DNA from: JANOMH01 sp031422295
GTDB lineage: Bacteria; Pseudomonadota; Alphaproteobacteria; Rhodobacterales; Rhodobacteraceae
Reading direction: 5' to 3'
DNA length: 64,000 bases
NCBI GenBank assembly: GCA_031422295.1
Contig: JANOQM010000053.1
Coordinates: 124,001 to 188,000 of the forward strand
Made by a program: the position numbers and the translations under genes. The notes below the pieces were generated by a model. It was given only the letters and a program-made list of their open reading frames with translations. It was not told the origin of the DNA and made no database searches. The stretch's first letter is position 1. Each line of letters begins with the position of its first letter. Shown piece by piece: positions 16,806-25,973 of this stretch.

Positions 16806-17247
16806 ATGCGGGGTTGGTCTGTCCCAAAGCGTCCAGCGTGGCGTCAAAGGCCAGCATGATCGATGCATGCCGGTTTTTGTAGTCGCGCGCCGGTTCCAAT
16901 ACATCAAACCCGGTAAACGGCGCCGGGGGCACAGGACCCCCATCCTTGAGCATTGCCCATAGTGCATCGCGCCCGGTCTGCACCTGTGGCGCGGTCAGGC
17001 CTACAACTGATGCGCCCACCAATGCCGCCGCAGCCTGACCCAACGCGCAGGCTTTCACATCCTGCGCATAATCCGTGATAATCCCATCCTGAAATGCAAT
17101 GTCGACCGTCACAGTTGACCCACACAACGGCGAGCGCCGTTTTGCCGTGGCCGTTGGGTTGGCCAGTCGCTGAGTGCGCGGCATGTCAGCGGCCAAAGCA
17201 AGGATACGGGCCGAATATAACTTGATCAGATCGGACTCGGCGGACAC
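16804..17247 (-). CDS. NifU/SufU-like iron-sulfur scaffold-family protein
   Basis: 147 residues of the IscU/NifU N-terminal fold. Two of the three scaffold cysteines are visible: C42 in PLCGSTVTVD and a second in VKACALGQAAAA. The third, normally Cys after an Arg-rich turn near the C-terminus, is replaced: NRHASIMLAFDA has no Cys. It may therefore bind a cluster differently or serve another role. It faces the plus-strand terminator and diverges from hisI. I recall similar proteins next to hisI in other Rhodobacteraceae, but cannot check. Confidence 0.75.
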   Translation of the reverse strand: MSAESDLIKLYSARILALAADMPRTQRLANPTATAKRRSPLCGSTVTVDIAFQDGIITDYAQDVKACALGQAAAALVGASVVGLTAPQVQTGRDALWAMLKDGGPVPPAPFTGFDVLEPARDYKNRHASIMLAFDATLDALGQTNPA

Positions 17248-17316
17248 AGCGGATTTGCCCTTTCGTGGCTGACCTCATAAATAGGCCCGTAGACCCCGGA
17301 TGCAAAGGTATTTGCG

Positions 17317-17661
17317 ATGAAATTTGACCCTGCGACTTTGCGTTTCGGCGCAGACGGCCTGATCCCGGCGATTGCCCAGGATGCGGGCACGGCTGAGGTG
17401 CTGATGTTCGCCTGGATGAACGCCGAAAGTGTTACCCAGACTTTGGCGACGGGCCGCGTCACCTATTGGTCGCGGTCCCGCGCGGCGTTCTGGGTCAAGG
17501 GCGAGACATCGGGGCATGTGCAGGAATTGGTTGAAATGCGGATTGATTGCGACCGGGATTGCCTGCTGATACTGGTCCGGCAGACCGGCCCTGCCTGCCA
17601 TACCGGGCGGCACAGTTGCTTTTACACGGCGATCAGGGATGCGGTTGAGGTTGAGATTTAA
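17317..17661 (+). CDS. hisI: Phosphoribosyl-AMP cyclohydrolase
   Basis: Third step of histidine synthesis, opening the adenine ring of PR-AMP; Zn- and Mg-dependent. The protein is 114 residues, the single-domain form without HisE. Core motifs: LMFAWMNAES, YWSRSRAAFWVKGETSGH, and the metal-binding CDRDCLLILV with HTGRHSCF. It stands alone between the NifU-like gene (divergent) and gluQ (convergent, 7 bases apart). Confidence 0.95.
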   Translation: MKFDPATLRFGADGLIPAIAQDAGTAEVLMFAWMNAESVTQTLATGRVTYWSRSRAAFWVKGETSGHVQELVEMRIDCDRDCLLILVRQTGPACHTGRHSCFYTAIRDAVEVEI

Positions 17662-17668
17662 AGCCCGT

Positions 17669-18541
17669 CTAAAGCCCGACCATGCGGCGAATGTCGGCGG
17701 GGGTGGCCCCTTCGGCACGGAACTTGGCGATTGATTTGGCGTCGTCGCGTTTAGCCAGACGCTTGCCCGCGTCGTCGCGGATCAAACGGTGGTGGTGGTA
17801 GGTTGGGGTGGGAAGCATCAGCAGATTTTGTAGGATAACGTGGATTTTAGTCGCCTCAAACAGGTCTTCTCCGCGTACGACGTGCGTGACGCCTTGAGTT
17901 GCATCATCGAGGACGACGGACAGGTGATAGGACGTGCCCATGCCGCGCCGGGCGATGACGACATCGCCGATCCGGGCTAAGACCTCGGCGGCGGTGAAGG
18001 TGATCAGGCCGGTTTCACCGTTCGGGCCATGTCCGGTTTCGCAGAACGTGTATGCATCTCCACCAACCCGGCGTTCGGGGGCCACTCGTACGGCCTCGGC
18101 CAAGTTCAGGCGGATCGCGGCATCCGGGTGCTTTCCGACAAGCGCTTCGAAGGCATATTCCGGGCGGCAAGTGCCAGGATAGACAAGCCCATCCGGCCCG
18201 ATAACGTCTTCTTGCGGCGCGGACAGGGCCATGGCGATGTCGGCGCGGGTGCAGGTACAATCATAAAGTAAACATGGAAAATCGCGCGCCAAGGCTTGCG
18301 CATAAGCGTCCAGCCGCTCCGACTGTCGCATCACAGGTTCCGGCCACCACAAGCCCAACCAGCGCAGGTCATTATAGATTTGCGCTTCCCATTCAGGTTT
18401 GCAGCGCGTCTGGTCGATATCTTCGATCCGCAGCAAAAACGTCCCGCCCGCTGCCATCGCCATATTATACGCCAAAATTGCTGAATAGGCATGCCCCAGA
18501 TGCAACGGCCCGGTGGGTGAGGGCGCAAAGCGGGTGATCAT
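17669..18541 (-). CDS. gluQ: Glutamyl-Q tRNA(Asp) synthetase
   Basis: Shortened glutamyl-tRNA synthetase paralogue that glutamylates queuosine at position 34 of tRNA-Asp. The protein is 290 residues and lacks the anticodon-binding domain, as expected. The class I HIGH region is RFAPSPTGPLHLGHAYSA, and the KMSKS equivalent is GKRLAKRD. The zinc site region reads YDCTCTRADI. It overlaps trmFO upstream by 4 bases, so two tRNA-modifying enzymes are coupled. Confidence 0.93.
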   Translation of the reverse strand: MITRFAPSPTGPLHLGHAYSAILAYNMAMAAGGTFLLRIEDIDQTRCKPEWEAQIYNDLRWLGLWWPEPVMRQSERLDAYAQALARDFPCLLYDCTCTRADIAMALSAPQEDVIGPDGLVYPGTCRPEYAFEALVGKHPDAAIRLNLAEAVRVAPERRVGGDAYTFCETGHGPNGETGLITFTAAEVLARIGDVVIARRGMGTSYHLSVVLDDATQGVTHVVRGEDLFEATKIHVILQNLLMLPTPTYHHHRLIRDDAGKRLAKRDDAKSIAKFRAEGATPADIRRMVGL

Positions 18542-19893
18542 TCAGCGGCGGCTTGCAGCCCTTGGCCCAACCAATTCAGCCAATCTGCCTTGGCCCGGTC
18601 GGTGTAGGCTTTGTAGCGGTCCTTGCGCCCACGCCGTCCGGATTTGGCATCAATCGGCGGGAACAGTCCGAAATTCACATTCATCGGTTGAAATGTCTTG
18701 GCCTCGGCCCCGCCGGTGATGTGATGGATCAACGCGCCCATCGCGGTTGTCGGCGGCACGGTGGGCAAAGGTTGACCGGTCATTTCCGCCACAGCCATCC
18801 GCCCGGCCAACAGCCCCATGGCGGCAGATTCAACATAGCCTTCGACGCCGGTAATCTGGCCCGCAAAGCGGATATGCGGTTTGGATTTCAGCCGCATCTG
18901 CGCGTCCAGCAGGGTGGGCGAATTGATGAATGTATTGCGATGAATGCCGCCAAGCCGGGCAAATTCTGCCAACTCAAGTCCAGGAATCATCCTTAAAACA
19001 GTGGTTTGCGCGCCGTACTTCATCTTAGTTTGAAAGCCCACAATATTATAAAGCGTCCCCAGCGCATTGTCGCGGCGCAGTTGCACCACCGCATAGGCCT
19101 TGGTCATTGGATCATGGGCATTGGTCAGGCCCACGGGCTTCATCGGTCCAAAGCGCAGGGTTTCGCGGCCCCGTTCGGCCATGACCTCTATCGGCAGGCA
19201 GCCGTCGAAATAGCCTGCGGTTTCCCCTGCGTGGAACTCGGTTTTCTCGGCGGCCAGCAGGGCGTCGATAAACGCCTCATATTGCGCCTTGGTCATTGGG
19301 CAATTCAGATAGGCAGTCTGCTCTTCCTCAGTCTCACCCTTGTCATAGCGGGACTGCCGCCAAGCCACGTCCATATTGACGCTGTCGGCATAAACAATCG
19401 GCGCTATCGCATCGAAAAACGCCAGCGCGTCGGCCCCGGTTTCAGCCTTGATCGCCTCTGCCAAGGCACCCGATGTCAGCGGGCCAGTGGCGATGATCCA
19501 ATGGCCGTCTAGTGGCAGGGTCGTAATTTCATCGTATGAAATCATGATGTTGGGATGCGACTTTAATGCAGCCGTGACGCTTTGCGCAAACGCGTCACGG
19601 TCCACCGCCAAAGCCCCGCCTGCAGGCAGTTTATGACGCCCGGCCATCTGCATGATCAGCCCACCCGCAGCGCGCATTTCCCAGTGCAGCAGGCCCACGG
19701 CGTTTTGTTCATCATCATCGGACCGGAAGGAATTGGAACAGACCATTTCTGCCAGTTCACCGGTACGGTGCGCGAATGTGCCCACCTTGGGGCGCATTTC
19801 GTGGATCACGACATGTAAGCCCGCATTAGCCGCAGCCCAGGCCGCCTCTGACCCGGCCATGCCGCCGCCGATGATATTGAGTGTGTGTGCCAT
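18538..19893 (-). CDS. trmFO: Folate/FAD-dependent tRNA (uracil-5-)-methyltransferase TrmFO
   Basis: Makes 5-methyluridine at position 54 of tRNA using methylene-tetrahydrofolate and FADH2. The protein is 451 residues from ATG 19893. The FAD-binding motif IIGGGMAGSEAAWA is at about 5-18, and VCSNSFRSDD follows with the family cysteine. The C-terminal half has the FAGQITGVEGYVESAAMGLLAGRM signature, reported here as FAGQITGVEGYVES plus GLLAGRM. A TTG 30 bases upstream is rejected since it adds residues before the Rossmann strand. Confidence 0.94.
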   Translation of the reverse strand: MAHTLNIIGGGMAGSEAAWAAANAGLHVVIHEMRPKVGTFAHRTGELAEMVCSNSFRSDDDEQNAVGLLHWEMRAAGGLIMQMAGRHKLPAGGALAVDRDAFAQSVTAALKSHPNIMISYDEITTLPLDGHWIIATGPLTSGALAEAIKAETGADALAFFDAIAPIVYADSVNMDVAWRQSRYDKGETEEEQTAYLNCPMTKAQYEAFIDALLAAEKTEFHAGETAGYFDGCLPIEVMAERGRETLRFGPMKPVGLTNAHDPMTKAYAVVQLRRDNALGTLYNIVGFQTKMKYGAQTTVLRMIPGLELAEFARLGGIHRNTFINSPTLLDAQMRLKSKPHIRFAGQITGVEGYVESAAMGLLAGRMAVAEMTGQPLPTVPPTTAMGALIHHITGGAEAKTFQPMNVNFGLFPPIDAKSGRRGRKDRYKAYTDRAKADWLNWLGQGLQAAAE

Positions 19894-19919
19894 GTCGCCG
19901 ATGTAACGGGGCAATCCCG

Positions 19920-20270
19920 TCAAATCAAGGCGATGCGTTCGCGGTAGGCTGGGTCGGGGAAAATCCGATACAGACCGATATCAGCCCTTCCGATCATCTG
20001 GTGCATCTGATCATAAAGTTGTTCGGATTCGTCATCAGACCCGCTGAGGGCCAGAAATGCCTGGTCCAGTTGGGTCAGCCCCCCCACCTCAATCTCGATC
20101 ATGAAATCGCAATGCGACGATGACGACAGCCCGAATTTGCGCCGCATCAACCGCCAGCCAACAATCATGCCCTGCCGCTGCAGATGTGACATCCATTGCT
20201 GAACAGCGGTCGAAAAAGCGAGGGCTTTAGCGTCGCTTTTCAGTTCGATCATGCAATTATAGACGTTCAT
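19920..20270 (-). CDS. DUF6614-like small protein
   Basis: 116 residues, soluble, with no signal peptide. N-terminus MNVYNCMIELKSDAKALAF and a middle WMSHLQRQGMIVGWRLMRRK look like the DUF6614 family of marine alphaproteobacteria, whose function is unknown; the fold resembles dimeric alpha-beta barrel domains. The start at 20270 has CAGGAGAG 8 bases upstream. It lies 26 bases upstream of the trmFO start on the same strand and may be co-transcribed with it. Confidence 0.65.
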   Translation of the reverse strand: MNVYNCMIELKSDAKALAFSTAVQQWMSHLQRQGMIVGWRLMRRKFGLSSSSHCDFMIEIEVGGLTQLDQAFLALSGSDDESEQLYDQMHQMIGRADIGLYRIFPDPAYRERIALI

Positions 20271-20333
20271 CGCGCTACTCTCCTGCCGGTGGGGGCAGAA
20301 AAGCATGCCGAGTTTACGATTGGGTTAAACTGG

Positions 20334-21044
20334 TCAGAAACCTGTGCCGGTTTCAAACAGGCTGCGGCGGCCAAAGGTGGTGCCGCGTTCTGCGCCAAAT
20401 TCGATCCGCGCCCCGATGCTCAGGAACGTGTCATCCGCAGTCACAGCGCCATCGTCGGATTTCAACGTGCCAATCTCGGCCCACAGTTCGGGTCCGCTGG
20501 CAATCCGGTATTGCCCGCCAATTGCCAAACGGTTTGAATTTGCCGCACCCAGATCGGTCACATTAAAACTACCAATGCCCGAGATATTGTCCGAAAACCC
20601 GTATTCGCCGCTAACGCCCAAAAGGGTGGCATTGTCGCCGGTGCCATCGACTTTGGCAAAATATCCCTCGACTGCAACACCCGCAAACTCAGTGCCGCCT
20701 TCGATACCGATGACAGTGGCATCTGCCCCACCCAACTGGTCGCGGCCATAAAACGCCCCGAGCGATACCGATTCATTCATCTGATAAATGCCGTGGATCG
20801 TGGCGGTATCTGCTTGAAGATCAAGGGTTTGCAGCCCGTAAAACCCCAGATCAACAGCGACGCTGATCTGCCGCGTAATGCCGAACTCCAGTGCGCCGCT
20901 GTAGGCGGTTGACCCGAAATCGCCGGTTTCGCTATAGACCAAAGCCTCAGCAGAAATTTCACCGCCCGAAAAGCCAAAGCCTTGGGCCTGTACCGACCCG
21001 GCAGCAGCCGCCAGAACGGCAGCCGCGAATAAATGATATGACAT
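20334..21044 (-). CDS. Predicted outer-membrane beta-barrel protein
   Basis: 236 residues with a clear signal peptide (YHLFAAAVLAAAAGSVQAQG). The mature part is rich in alternating Gly/aromatic strands such as SAEALVYSETGDFGS and AVEGYFAKVDGTGDNATLLG, as in small porin-like barrels, and it ends in Phe, the usual barrel-insertion signal. GAGGG lies 6 bases before the ATG. No specific substrate or family name can be given; it may be an autotransporter-like or YfaZ-like barrel. Confidence 0.65.
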   Translation of the reverse strand: MSYHLFAAAVLAAAAGSVQAQGFGFSGGEISAEALVYSETGDFGSTAYSGALEFGITRQISVAVDLGFYGLQTLDLQADTATIHGIYQMNESVSLGAFYGRDQLGGADATVIGIEGGTEFAGVAVEGYFAKVDGTGDNATLLGVSGEYGFSDNISGIGSFNVTDLGAANSNRLAIGGQYRIASGPELWAEIGTLKSDDGAVTADDTFLSIGARIEFGAERGTTFGRRSLFETGTGF

Positions 21045-21177
21045 GCTCAACCCTCAAAGTAATGTTTACCGCGGGGGGTCTGTGCCCCTCTGCGATTATA
21101 TCTAACAGAACTTCAGGTTTTCGGCAATCCGGACAGAATCACCGTTCAGTGAATCAATCCGATTCGGCGGAATGCCG

Positions 21178-23901
21178 CTATGCGGTTGCATCCTCTTCGC
21201 CTTGGTCCGCAATCCACGCGACGCTGACCACTTCTTCGCCAACACCGGTATCAAACACTTTGACGCCGCCCGCACCGCGCGACCGGAATGAAATCCCATC
21301 CACCGGCACCCGGATCGATTGCCCGGTCGAGGTGACCAGCATGACCTGATCGCCTGATTCCACAGGGAACGCCGAAACCAAAGCCCCGCCGCGCATCGCT
21401 TTGTCCATCGCAGCGACGCCCATACCGCCACGCCCGCGCACCGGATAATCGTGACTGGACGATAACTTACCAGCCCCTTTTGATGTAATCGTCAGGATCA
21501 GATTTTCCGCCGCCGACATCTGTGCATAGCGTTCGGTGCTGATCGCCCCTTGGGTGGCTTCCTCGTCCTCATTTTCGGCCTCATCGGTCAAACCGGCCAT
21601 GGCGCGGCGCATTTTCAGGTAACCGGCGCGTTCTTCGGATGTGGCATCAAAGTGCCGGATCACCGCCATCGACACCACGCGGTCATTGCCCAGCAGCCTG
21701 ATCCCGCGAACTCCGGTGGAATCCCTGCCCTTGAACACCCGCACATCGGTGGTCTGGAACCGGATCGCCCGGCCGGAATCGGTGACCAACATCACATCGT
21801 CTTCGTCGGAACAAATCCGGGCATTAACCAACAGCGTTTCCGCGTCGGGCAGCTTCATCGCGATTTTACCATTGCGCATGACATTTGTGAAGTCTGACAA
21901 GGCGTTACGGCGCACATCTCCATCAGATGTCGCAAACACAATTTGCAGATCGACCCATTCCTCCTCGGGCCGGTCCACAGGCATGATCGCGGCAATCGAC
22001 ACACCAGACGGGATCGGCAGGATATTCACGATCGCCTTGCCCTTGGCGGTGCGTCCGGCCAGCGGCAGACGCCAGCACTTCAATTTGTACACCATTCCAT
22101 CGGTGGTGAAAAACAGCAGCTGTGTATGGGTGTTGGCCACAAACAGCGTGGTCACCACATCCTCTTCTTTGGTCTGCATCGACGACAGGCCCTTGCCGCC
22201 CCGCCGCTGGGCGCGGAATTCGGTCAGGGCGGTGCGTTTGATATAGCCGCCGCTCGTGACGGTCACGACCATATCCTCGCGCTCGATCAGGTCCTCGTCC
22301 TCCATATCGCCGGCCCAATCGACAATCTCGGTGCGGCGGGGGACGGCGAACAGGTCGCGGACCTCTTTCAACTCGTTGGTAATAATCTCCATGATCCGCT
22401 CGCGCGATCCCAGAATAGCCAGGTATTCCTTAATCTTACCGGCCAATTCCTGCAACTCGTCGGTCACTTCCTTGACGCCCAACTGGGTCAGGCGTTGCAG
22501 GCGCAGGTCCAGAATCGCACGGGCCTGAATGTCGGTCAGGTTATAGGTGCCATCGGGGTTGGCGGGATGGGTCGGGTCATCGATCAGGCGGATATAGGGC
22601 AGAATTTCGGTCGCATTCCACGCCCGTGTCATCAGCTTTTCGCGGGCATCGGCGGCATCGGCGGAACTGCGGATTGCGGCGACGATTTCATCCAGATTAC
22701 TGACGGCGACAGCGAGGCCACACAGCACATGGCTGCGTTCGCGGGCTTTGCGCAGTTCATAGGCGGTGCGGCGGGCCACAACTTCTTCGCGGAAATCAAG
22801 GAAGGCGGTAAGGAAAGCACGTAGGGTCAGGGTTTCGGGCCTGCCGCCATTCAAGGCTAACATATTGCAACCGAAAAAAACTTGCATCGGCGTAAACCGG
22901 TATAGCTGGTTCAGAACCACATCCGCCGTCGCGTCGCGTTTCAGTTCGATGACCACGCGCACACCATTGCGGTCAGATTCGTCCTGCACATGCGCGATGC
23001 CTTCGATCCGCTTGTCACGGGCGGCCTCGGCGATGCGTTCAATCATCACCATTTTATTGACCTGATAGGGAATCTCATCGACGATAATTGCCCAGCGGTC
23101 TTTGCGAATTTCCTCGGTATGGGTCTTGGCGCGGATGATCACTGACCCACGCCCCTCCAAGTACGCCTTGCGCGCGCCAGCACGGCCCAGCAGCAACCCG
23201 CCGGTGGGGAAATCCGGGCCGGGGACATGGGCCATCAGGTCCTCTGACGTAAGATCGGGGTCAACGATCAGGGCCAGGGTCGCGTCAATCACTTCGCCCA
23301 GATTATGCGGCGGAATATTGGTCGCCATGCCGACCGCAATGCCGCCCGCGCCGTTGACCAGCATATTGGGAAAGCGGGCGGGCAGTACGGTGGGCTCGCG
23401 GTCTTTGCCATCATAATTGTCTTGAAAATCAACAGTGTCTTTGTCGATGTCGGCCAGCAGGAAACTGGCGGCTTTATCCATCCGGACCTCGGTATAGCGG
23501 AATGCAGCGGCTTTATCGCCATCCATAGACCCAAAATTGCCCTGCCCATCCATCAGCACCAGCGACATCGAAAAGTCCTGCGCCATCCGCACCAGTGCTT
23601 CGTAGATCGAGCTGTCGCCATGCGGGTGGTACTTGCCCATCGCCTCTGACACTGGACGCGAGGATTTACGGTAGGGTTTGTCGTAGGTGTTGCCGGTGTC
23701 GTGCATCGCGTACAGGATACGACGGTGGACGGGTTTCAGGCCGTCGCGCAGGTCGGGGATGGCGCGGGACACGATGACTGACATGGCGTAATCGAGGTAG
23801 CTGGTTTTCATCTCGGCGGTGATCGAGATTTGCGGGCCATGATGCACCGCCCGAAGGGGCGTTTCGTCAGCGTTATCAGGGGTTTCCGGGGTGTCGTTCA
23901 T
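21178..23901 (-). CDS. gyrA: DNA gyrase subunit A
   Basis: Breakage-reunion subunit of gyrase. From ATG 23901 the protein is 907 residues. The catalytic tyrosine is Y136 in AAAFRYTE. The quinolone-determining region reads HPHGDSSIYE: S97 and E101 correspond to E. coli S83 and D87, so the common resistance position 83 is unchanged. The GyrA box near residue 550 is QRRGGKG. The six-bladed C-terminal domain follows. An acidic linker EAENEDEEATQ near residue 770 is an insertion within the C-terminal domain, seen in related alphaproteobacteria. Confidence 0.97.
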   Translation of the reverse strand: MNDTPETPDNADETPLRAVHHGPQISITAEMKTSYLDYAMSVIVSRAIPDLRDGLKPVHRRILYAMHDTGNTYDKPYRKSSRPVSEAMGKYHPHGDSSIYEALVRMAQDFSMSLVLMDGQGNFGSMDGDKAAAFRYTEVRMDKAASFLLADIDKDTVDFQDNYDGKDREPTVLPARFPNMLVNGAGGIAVGMATNIPPHNLGEVIDATLALIVDPDLTSEDLMAHVPGPDFPTGGLLLGRAGARKAYLEGRGSVIIRAKTHTEEIRKDRWAIIVDEIPYQVNKMVMIERIAEAARDKRIEGIAHVQDESDRNGVRVVIELKRDATADVVLNQLYRFTPMQVFFGCNMLALNGGRPETLTLRAFLTAFLDFREEVVARRTAYELRKARERSHVLCGLAVAVSNLDEIVAAIRSSADAADAREKLMTRAWNATEILPYIRLIDDPTHPANPDGTYNLTDIQARAILDLRLQRLTQLGVKEVTDELQELAGKIKEYLAILGSRERIMEIITNELKEVRDLFAVPRRTEIVDWAGDMEDEDLIEREDMVVTVTSGGYIKRTALTEFRAQRRGGKGLSSMQTKEEDVVTTLFVANTHTQLLFFTTDGMVYKLKCWRLPLAGRTAKGKAIVNILPIPSGVSIAAIMPVDRPEEEWVDLQIVFATSDGDVRRNALSDFTNVMRNGKIAMKLPDAETLLVNARICSDEDDVMLVTDSGRAIRFQTTDVRVFKGRDSTGVRGIRLLGNDRVVSMAVIRHFDATSEERAGYLKMRRAMAGLTDEAENEDEEATQGAISTERYAQMSAAENLILTITSKGAGKLSSSHDYPVRGRGGMGVAAMDKAMRGGALVSAFPVESGDQVMLVTSTGQSIRVPVDGISFRSRGAGGVKVFDTGVGEEVVSVAWIADQGEEDATA

Positions 23902-23977
23902 GTGATTTACCTGATTTCCTTGGCGCACAAGATAGTGTTGTGCAGACCATATCAGATACTAGGATTGGGGTGCAACG

Positions 23978-24874
23978 TCAGGTTTTGATCCCGTTCGAAT
24001 TCGCGATGTAATCGGCCAGATGTGGCACATAATCGGTGGGTCCAGCGCCGCCCGTCGTCAGGGCCAGACTGAAGCTGTTTTTGACCGCTGTCGCCATGGT
24101 TGTCGTGACCCGCGCGTCGTTCGCCAGCGCCTCGACATAGCGCATGTCTTTGTAAGCATTGGACAAAGTGAACTTGTGCGCATCGCGGTTCCCTTCTAGT
24201 GCATAGCCCATAAAGGTCTGATAAAACCCACAATCCATCCGGCCACCCCGGATCACTTTGTCAAAGGTTTCGACGGAAATCCCGGTTTTGCGGCCCAAAG
24301 CCAAGGCTTCGGAATAAAGCGCTGCATAGCCTAAGGACAGAAAATTGTTCAGCAATTTCATTTTGTGCCCATCGCCCACGCCGCCGATGTGGACAGTTTT
24401 GCCAGCCCAAGTGGCGATCACCGGTGCGATGCGGTCAAAAACCGCCGGTTCAGCCCCAACCATCGCGTCCAAACTGCCCTCCCAAGCCTCTTTCGGGGTG
24501 CGGCCCAATGGGGCATCTGCAAGGTTTACGCCGATTTCCTTAAGCTGGTTTGCGAGCTGTTCTGTGACCACCGGATCAGAGGTTGAACAGTCCACAATCA
24601 CACAGCCGGGTGATAATCCGGGCGTCAAACCGGCGATGACTGCGGTGACGGTGGGCGAGTCTGTCAAGCATAGAAAAATGATCGTGCTGGACTGTGCGAG
24701 TTCGGCCAATGTGGCGGCCTGCACCGCACCGCGCCCTTTGAGATCGTCCAGCGCGTCCGACGGGTGCCGGGCAAAGACAGTCAGCGGATAGCCTTTGTCG
24801 ACGATATTTTTGGCAATCCCGTGGCCCATCAGGCCGATGCCGACAAATCCAATTTTTTCCGACGTTTGTGCCAT
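23978..24874 (-). CDS. NAD(P)-dependent beta-hydroxyacid dehydrogenase family oxidoreductase
   Basis: 298 residues of the 3-hydroxyisobutyrate dehydrogenase superfamily. N-terminal Rossmann domain with GFVGIGLMGHGIAKNI (GxGxMG), substrate loop DAPLGRTPKEAWEGSLDAMVGA, and the catalytic lysine in HKMKLLNNFLSLG near residue 170. The C-terminal helical domain completes the fold. The usual substrate motif DAPVSGG is changed to DAPLGRT, as in glyoxylate/succinic-semialdehyde-type members, so the substrate is open. It follows the ornithine cyclodeaminase-arginase pair on the same strand by 52 bases. Confidence 0.85.
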   Translation of the reverse strand: MAQTSEKIGFVGIGLMGHGIAKNIVDKGYPLTVFARHPSDALDDLKGRGAVQAATLAELAQSSTIIFLCLTDSPTVTAVIAGLTPGLSPGCVIVDCSTSDPVVTEQLANQLKEIGVNLADAPLGRTPKEAWEGSLDAMVGAEPAVFDRIAPVIATWAGKTVHIGGVGDGHKMKLLNNFLSLGYAALYSEALALGRKTGISVETFDKVIRGGRMDCGFYQTFMGYALEGNRDAHKFTLSNAYKDMRYVEALANDARVTTTMATAVKNSFSLALTTGGAGPTDYVPHLADYIANSNGIKT

Positions 24875-24926
24875 GATATTCCCCCGCTACCCGCCTATCG
24901 TAGCCCAAGCGGTGCGGACATTCCAC

Positions 24927-25973
24927 CTAGGGTTTGGCGCGCATCAACATGCCGAACAGATCGCGCGGGTCATCGGGGTCGGCGACCATATCAAGGTCGG
25001 TGTAAAACCCGGTGCCCCGGATTTTTTCGCGGACATAGCGCAGAGCGGAAAAATCCTCGATGGCAAAACCCACTGAGTCGAACAGGGTGATCTGCGCTGC
25101 GTCACTGCGGCCCTTGGCCTTGCCGGTCATCACTTGCCACAGTTCCGTGACCGGATGGTCGGGGGCCAGTTGCTGAATTTCACCCTCAACCCGGGTTTGC
25201 GGCGGGAATTCCACGAAAATCGCGCTCCGCATCAGGATATCGCGGTGCAGTTCGGTTTTACCGGGGCAATCGCCACCGATGGCGTTGATATGCACCCCGG
25301 CCCCGACCATGTTGTCAGTCAGAATGGTAGAGTTGCGTTTGTCGGCGGTGACGGTCGTAATAATCTGTGCGCCCTCAATCGCGGATTCCGGGCTGTCACA
25401 GGGATGAACTTTGATCCCCGCACCCGCGAGATTGCGCGTGCATTTCGCCGTTGCCTGCGGGTCGATGTCATACAGGCGCACTGTATCGACGCCGCAGATC
25501 GCCTTGAACGCCAGACATTGAAATTCGGATTGCGCTCCATTGCCGATAACGGCCATGACATGCGCGCCCTTGGGCGCCAGATAGCGCGCGGCAAGGGCAG
25601 ACATCGCGGCAGTTCGTAGCGCGGTCAGCAGGGTCATTTCGGATAACATCACCGGATAGCCGGTGCGCATATCGGCCAATAATCCAAAGGCCGTCACGGT
25701 TTGCAGGCCTTCCTTCATGTTAGCCGGATGCCCGTTGACGAACTTAAAACCGTAAACCTCGCCATCTGACGTGGGCATCAGCTCGATCACGCCTTCATCG
25801 GAATGGGCCGGGATGCGGGCGGTTTTGTCGAAAATTTCCCAGCGTTTGAAATCAGCCTCGATGCAGGCGGCAATATCGGTCAGGACCTTTTCCACGCCGA
25901 TATGATGCACCAGTTGCATCATGTGATCGACGCTGACGAACGGGACATAGGCGAGTTTTGACGGCAGGGTCAT
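24927..25973 (-). CDS. Ornithine cyclodeaminase
   Basis: NAD-dependent conversion of ornithine to proline and ammonia. 348 residues of the OCD/mu-crystallin family, with KFVNGHPAN carrying the substrate lysine, the Rossmann motif VIGNGAQSEFQ near residue 143 and the NAIGGDCPGKTEL loop with the catalytic Asp. Length and the HHIGVEKVLTDIA opening match true ornithine cyclodeaminases rather than alanine dehydrogenase-like members. It overlaps arginase by ATGA, giving an arginine to ornithine to proline route. Confidence 0.9.
   Translation of the reverse strand: MTLPSKLAYVPFVSVDHMMQLVHHIGVEKVLTDIAACIEADFKRWEIFDKTARIPAHSDEGVIELMPTSDGEVYGFKFVNGHPANMKEGLQTVTAFGLLADMRTGYPVMLSEMTLLTALRTAAMSALAARYLAPKGAHVMAVIGNGAQSEFQCLAFKAICGVDTVRLYDIDPQATAKCTRNLAGAGIKVHPCDSPESAIEGAQIITTVTADKRNSTILTDNMVGAGVHINAIGGDCPGKTELHRDILMRSAIFVEFPPQTRVEGEIQQLAPDHPVTELWQVMTGKAKGRSDAAQITLFDSVGFAIEDFSALRYVREKIRGTGFYTDLDMVADPDDPRDLFGMLMRAKP

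Noticed and set aside
16497..16967. 156-codon minus-strand frame over the small membrane gene and RNA candidate
   Set aside because: Runs antisense through the terminator and the NifU-like gene; sequence has no family features.
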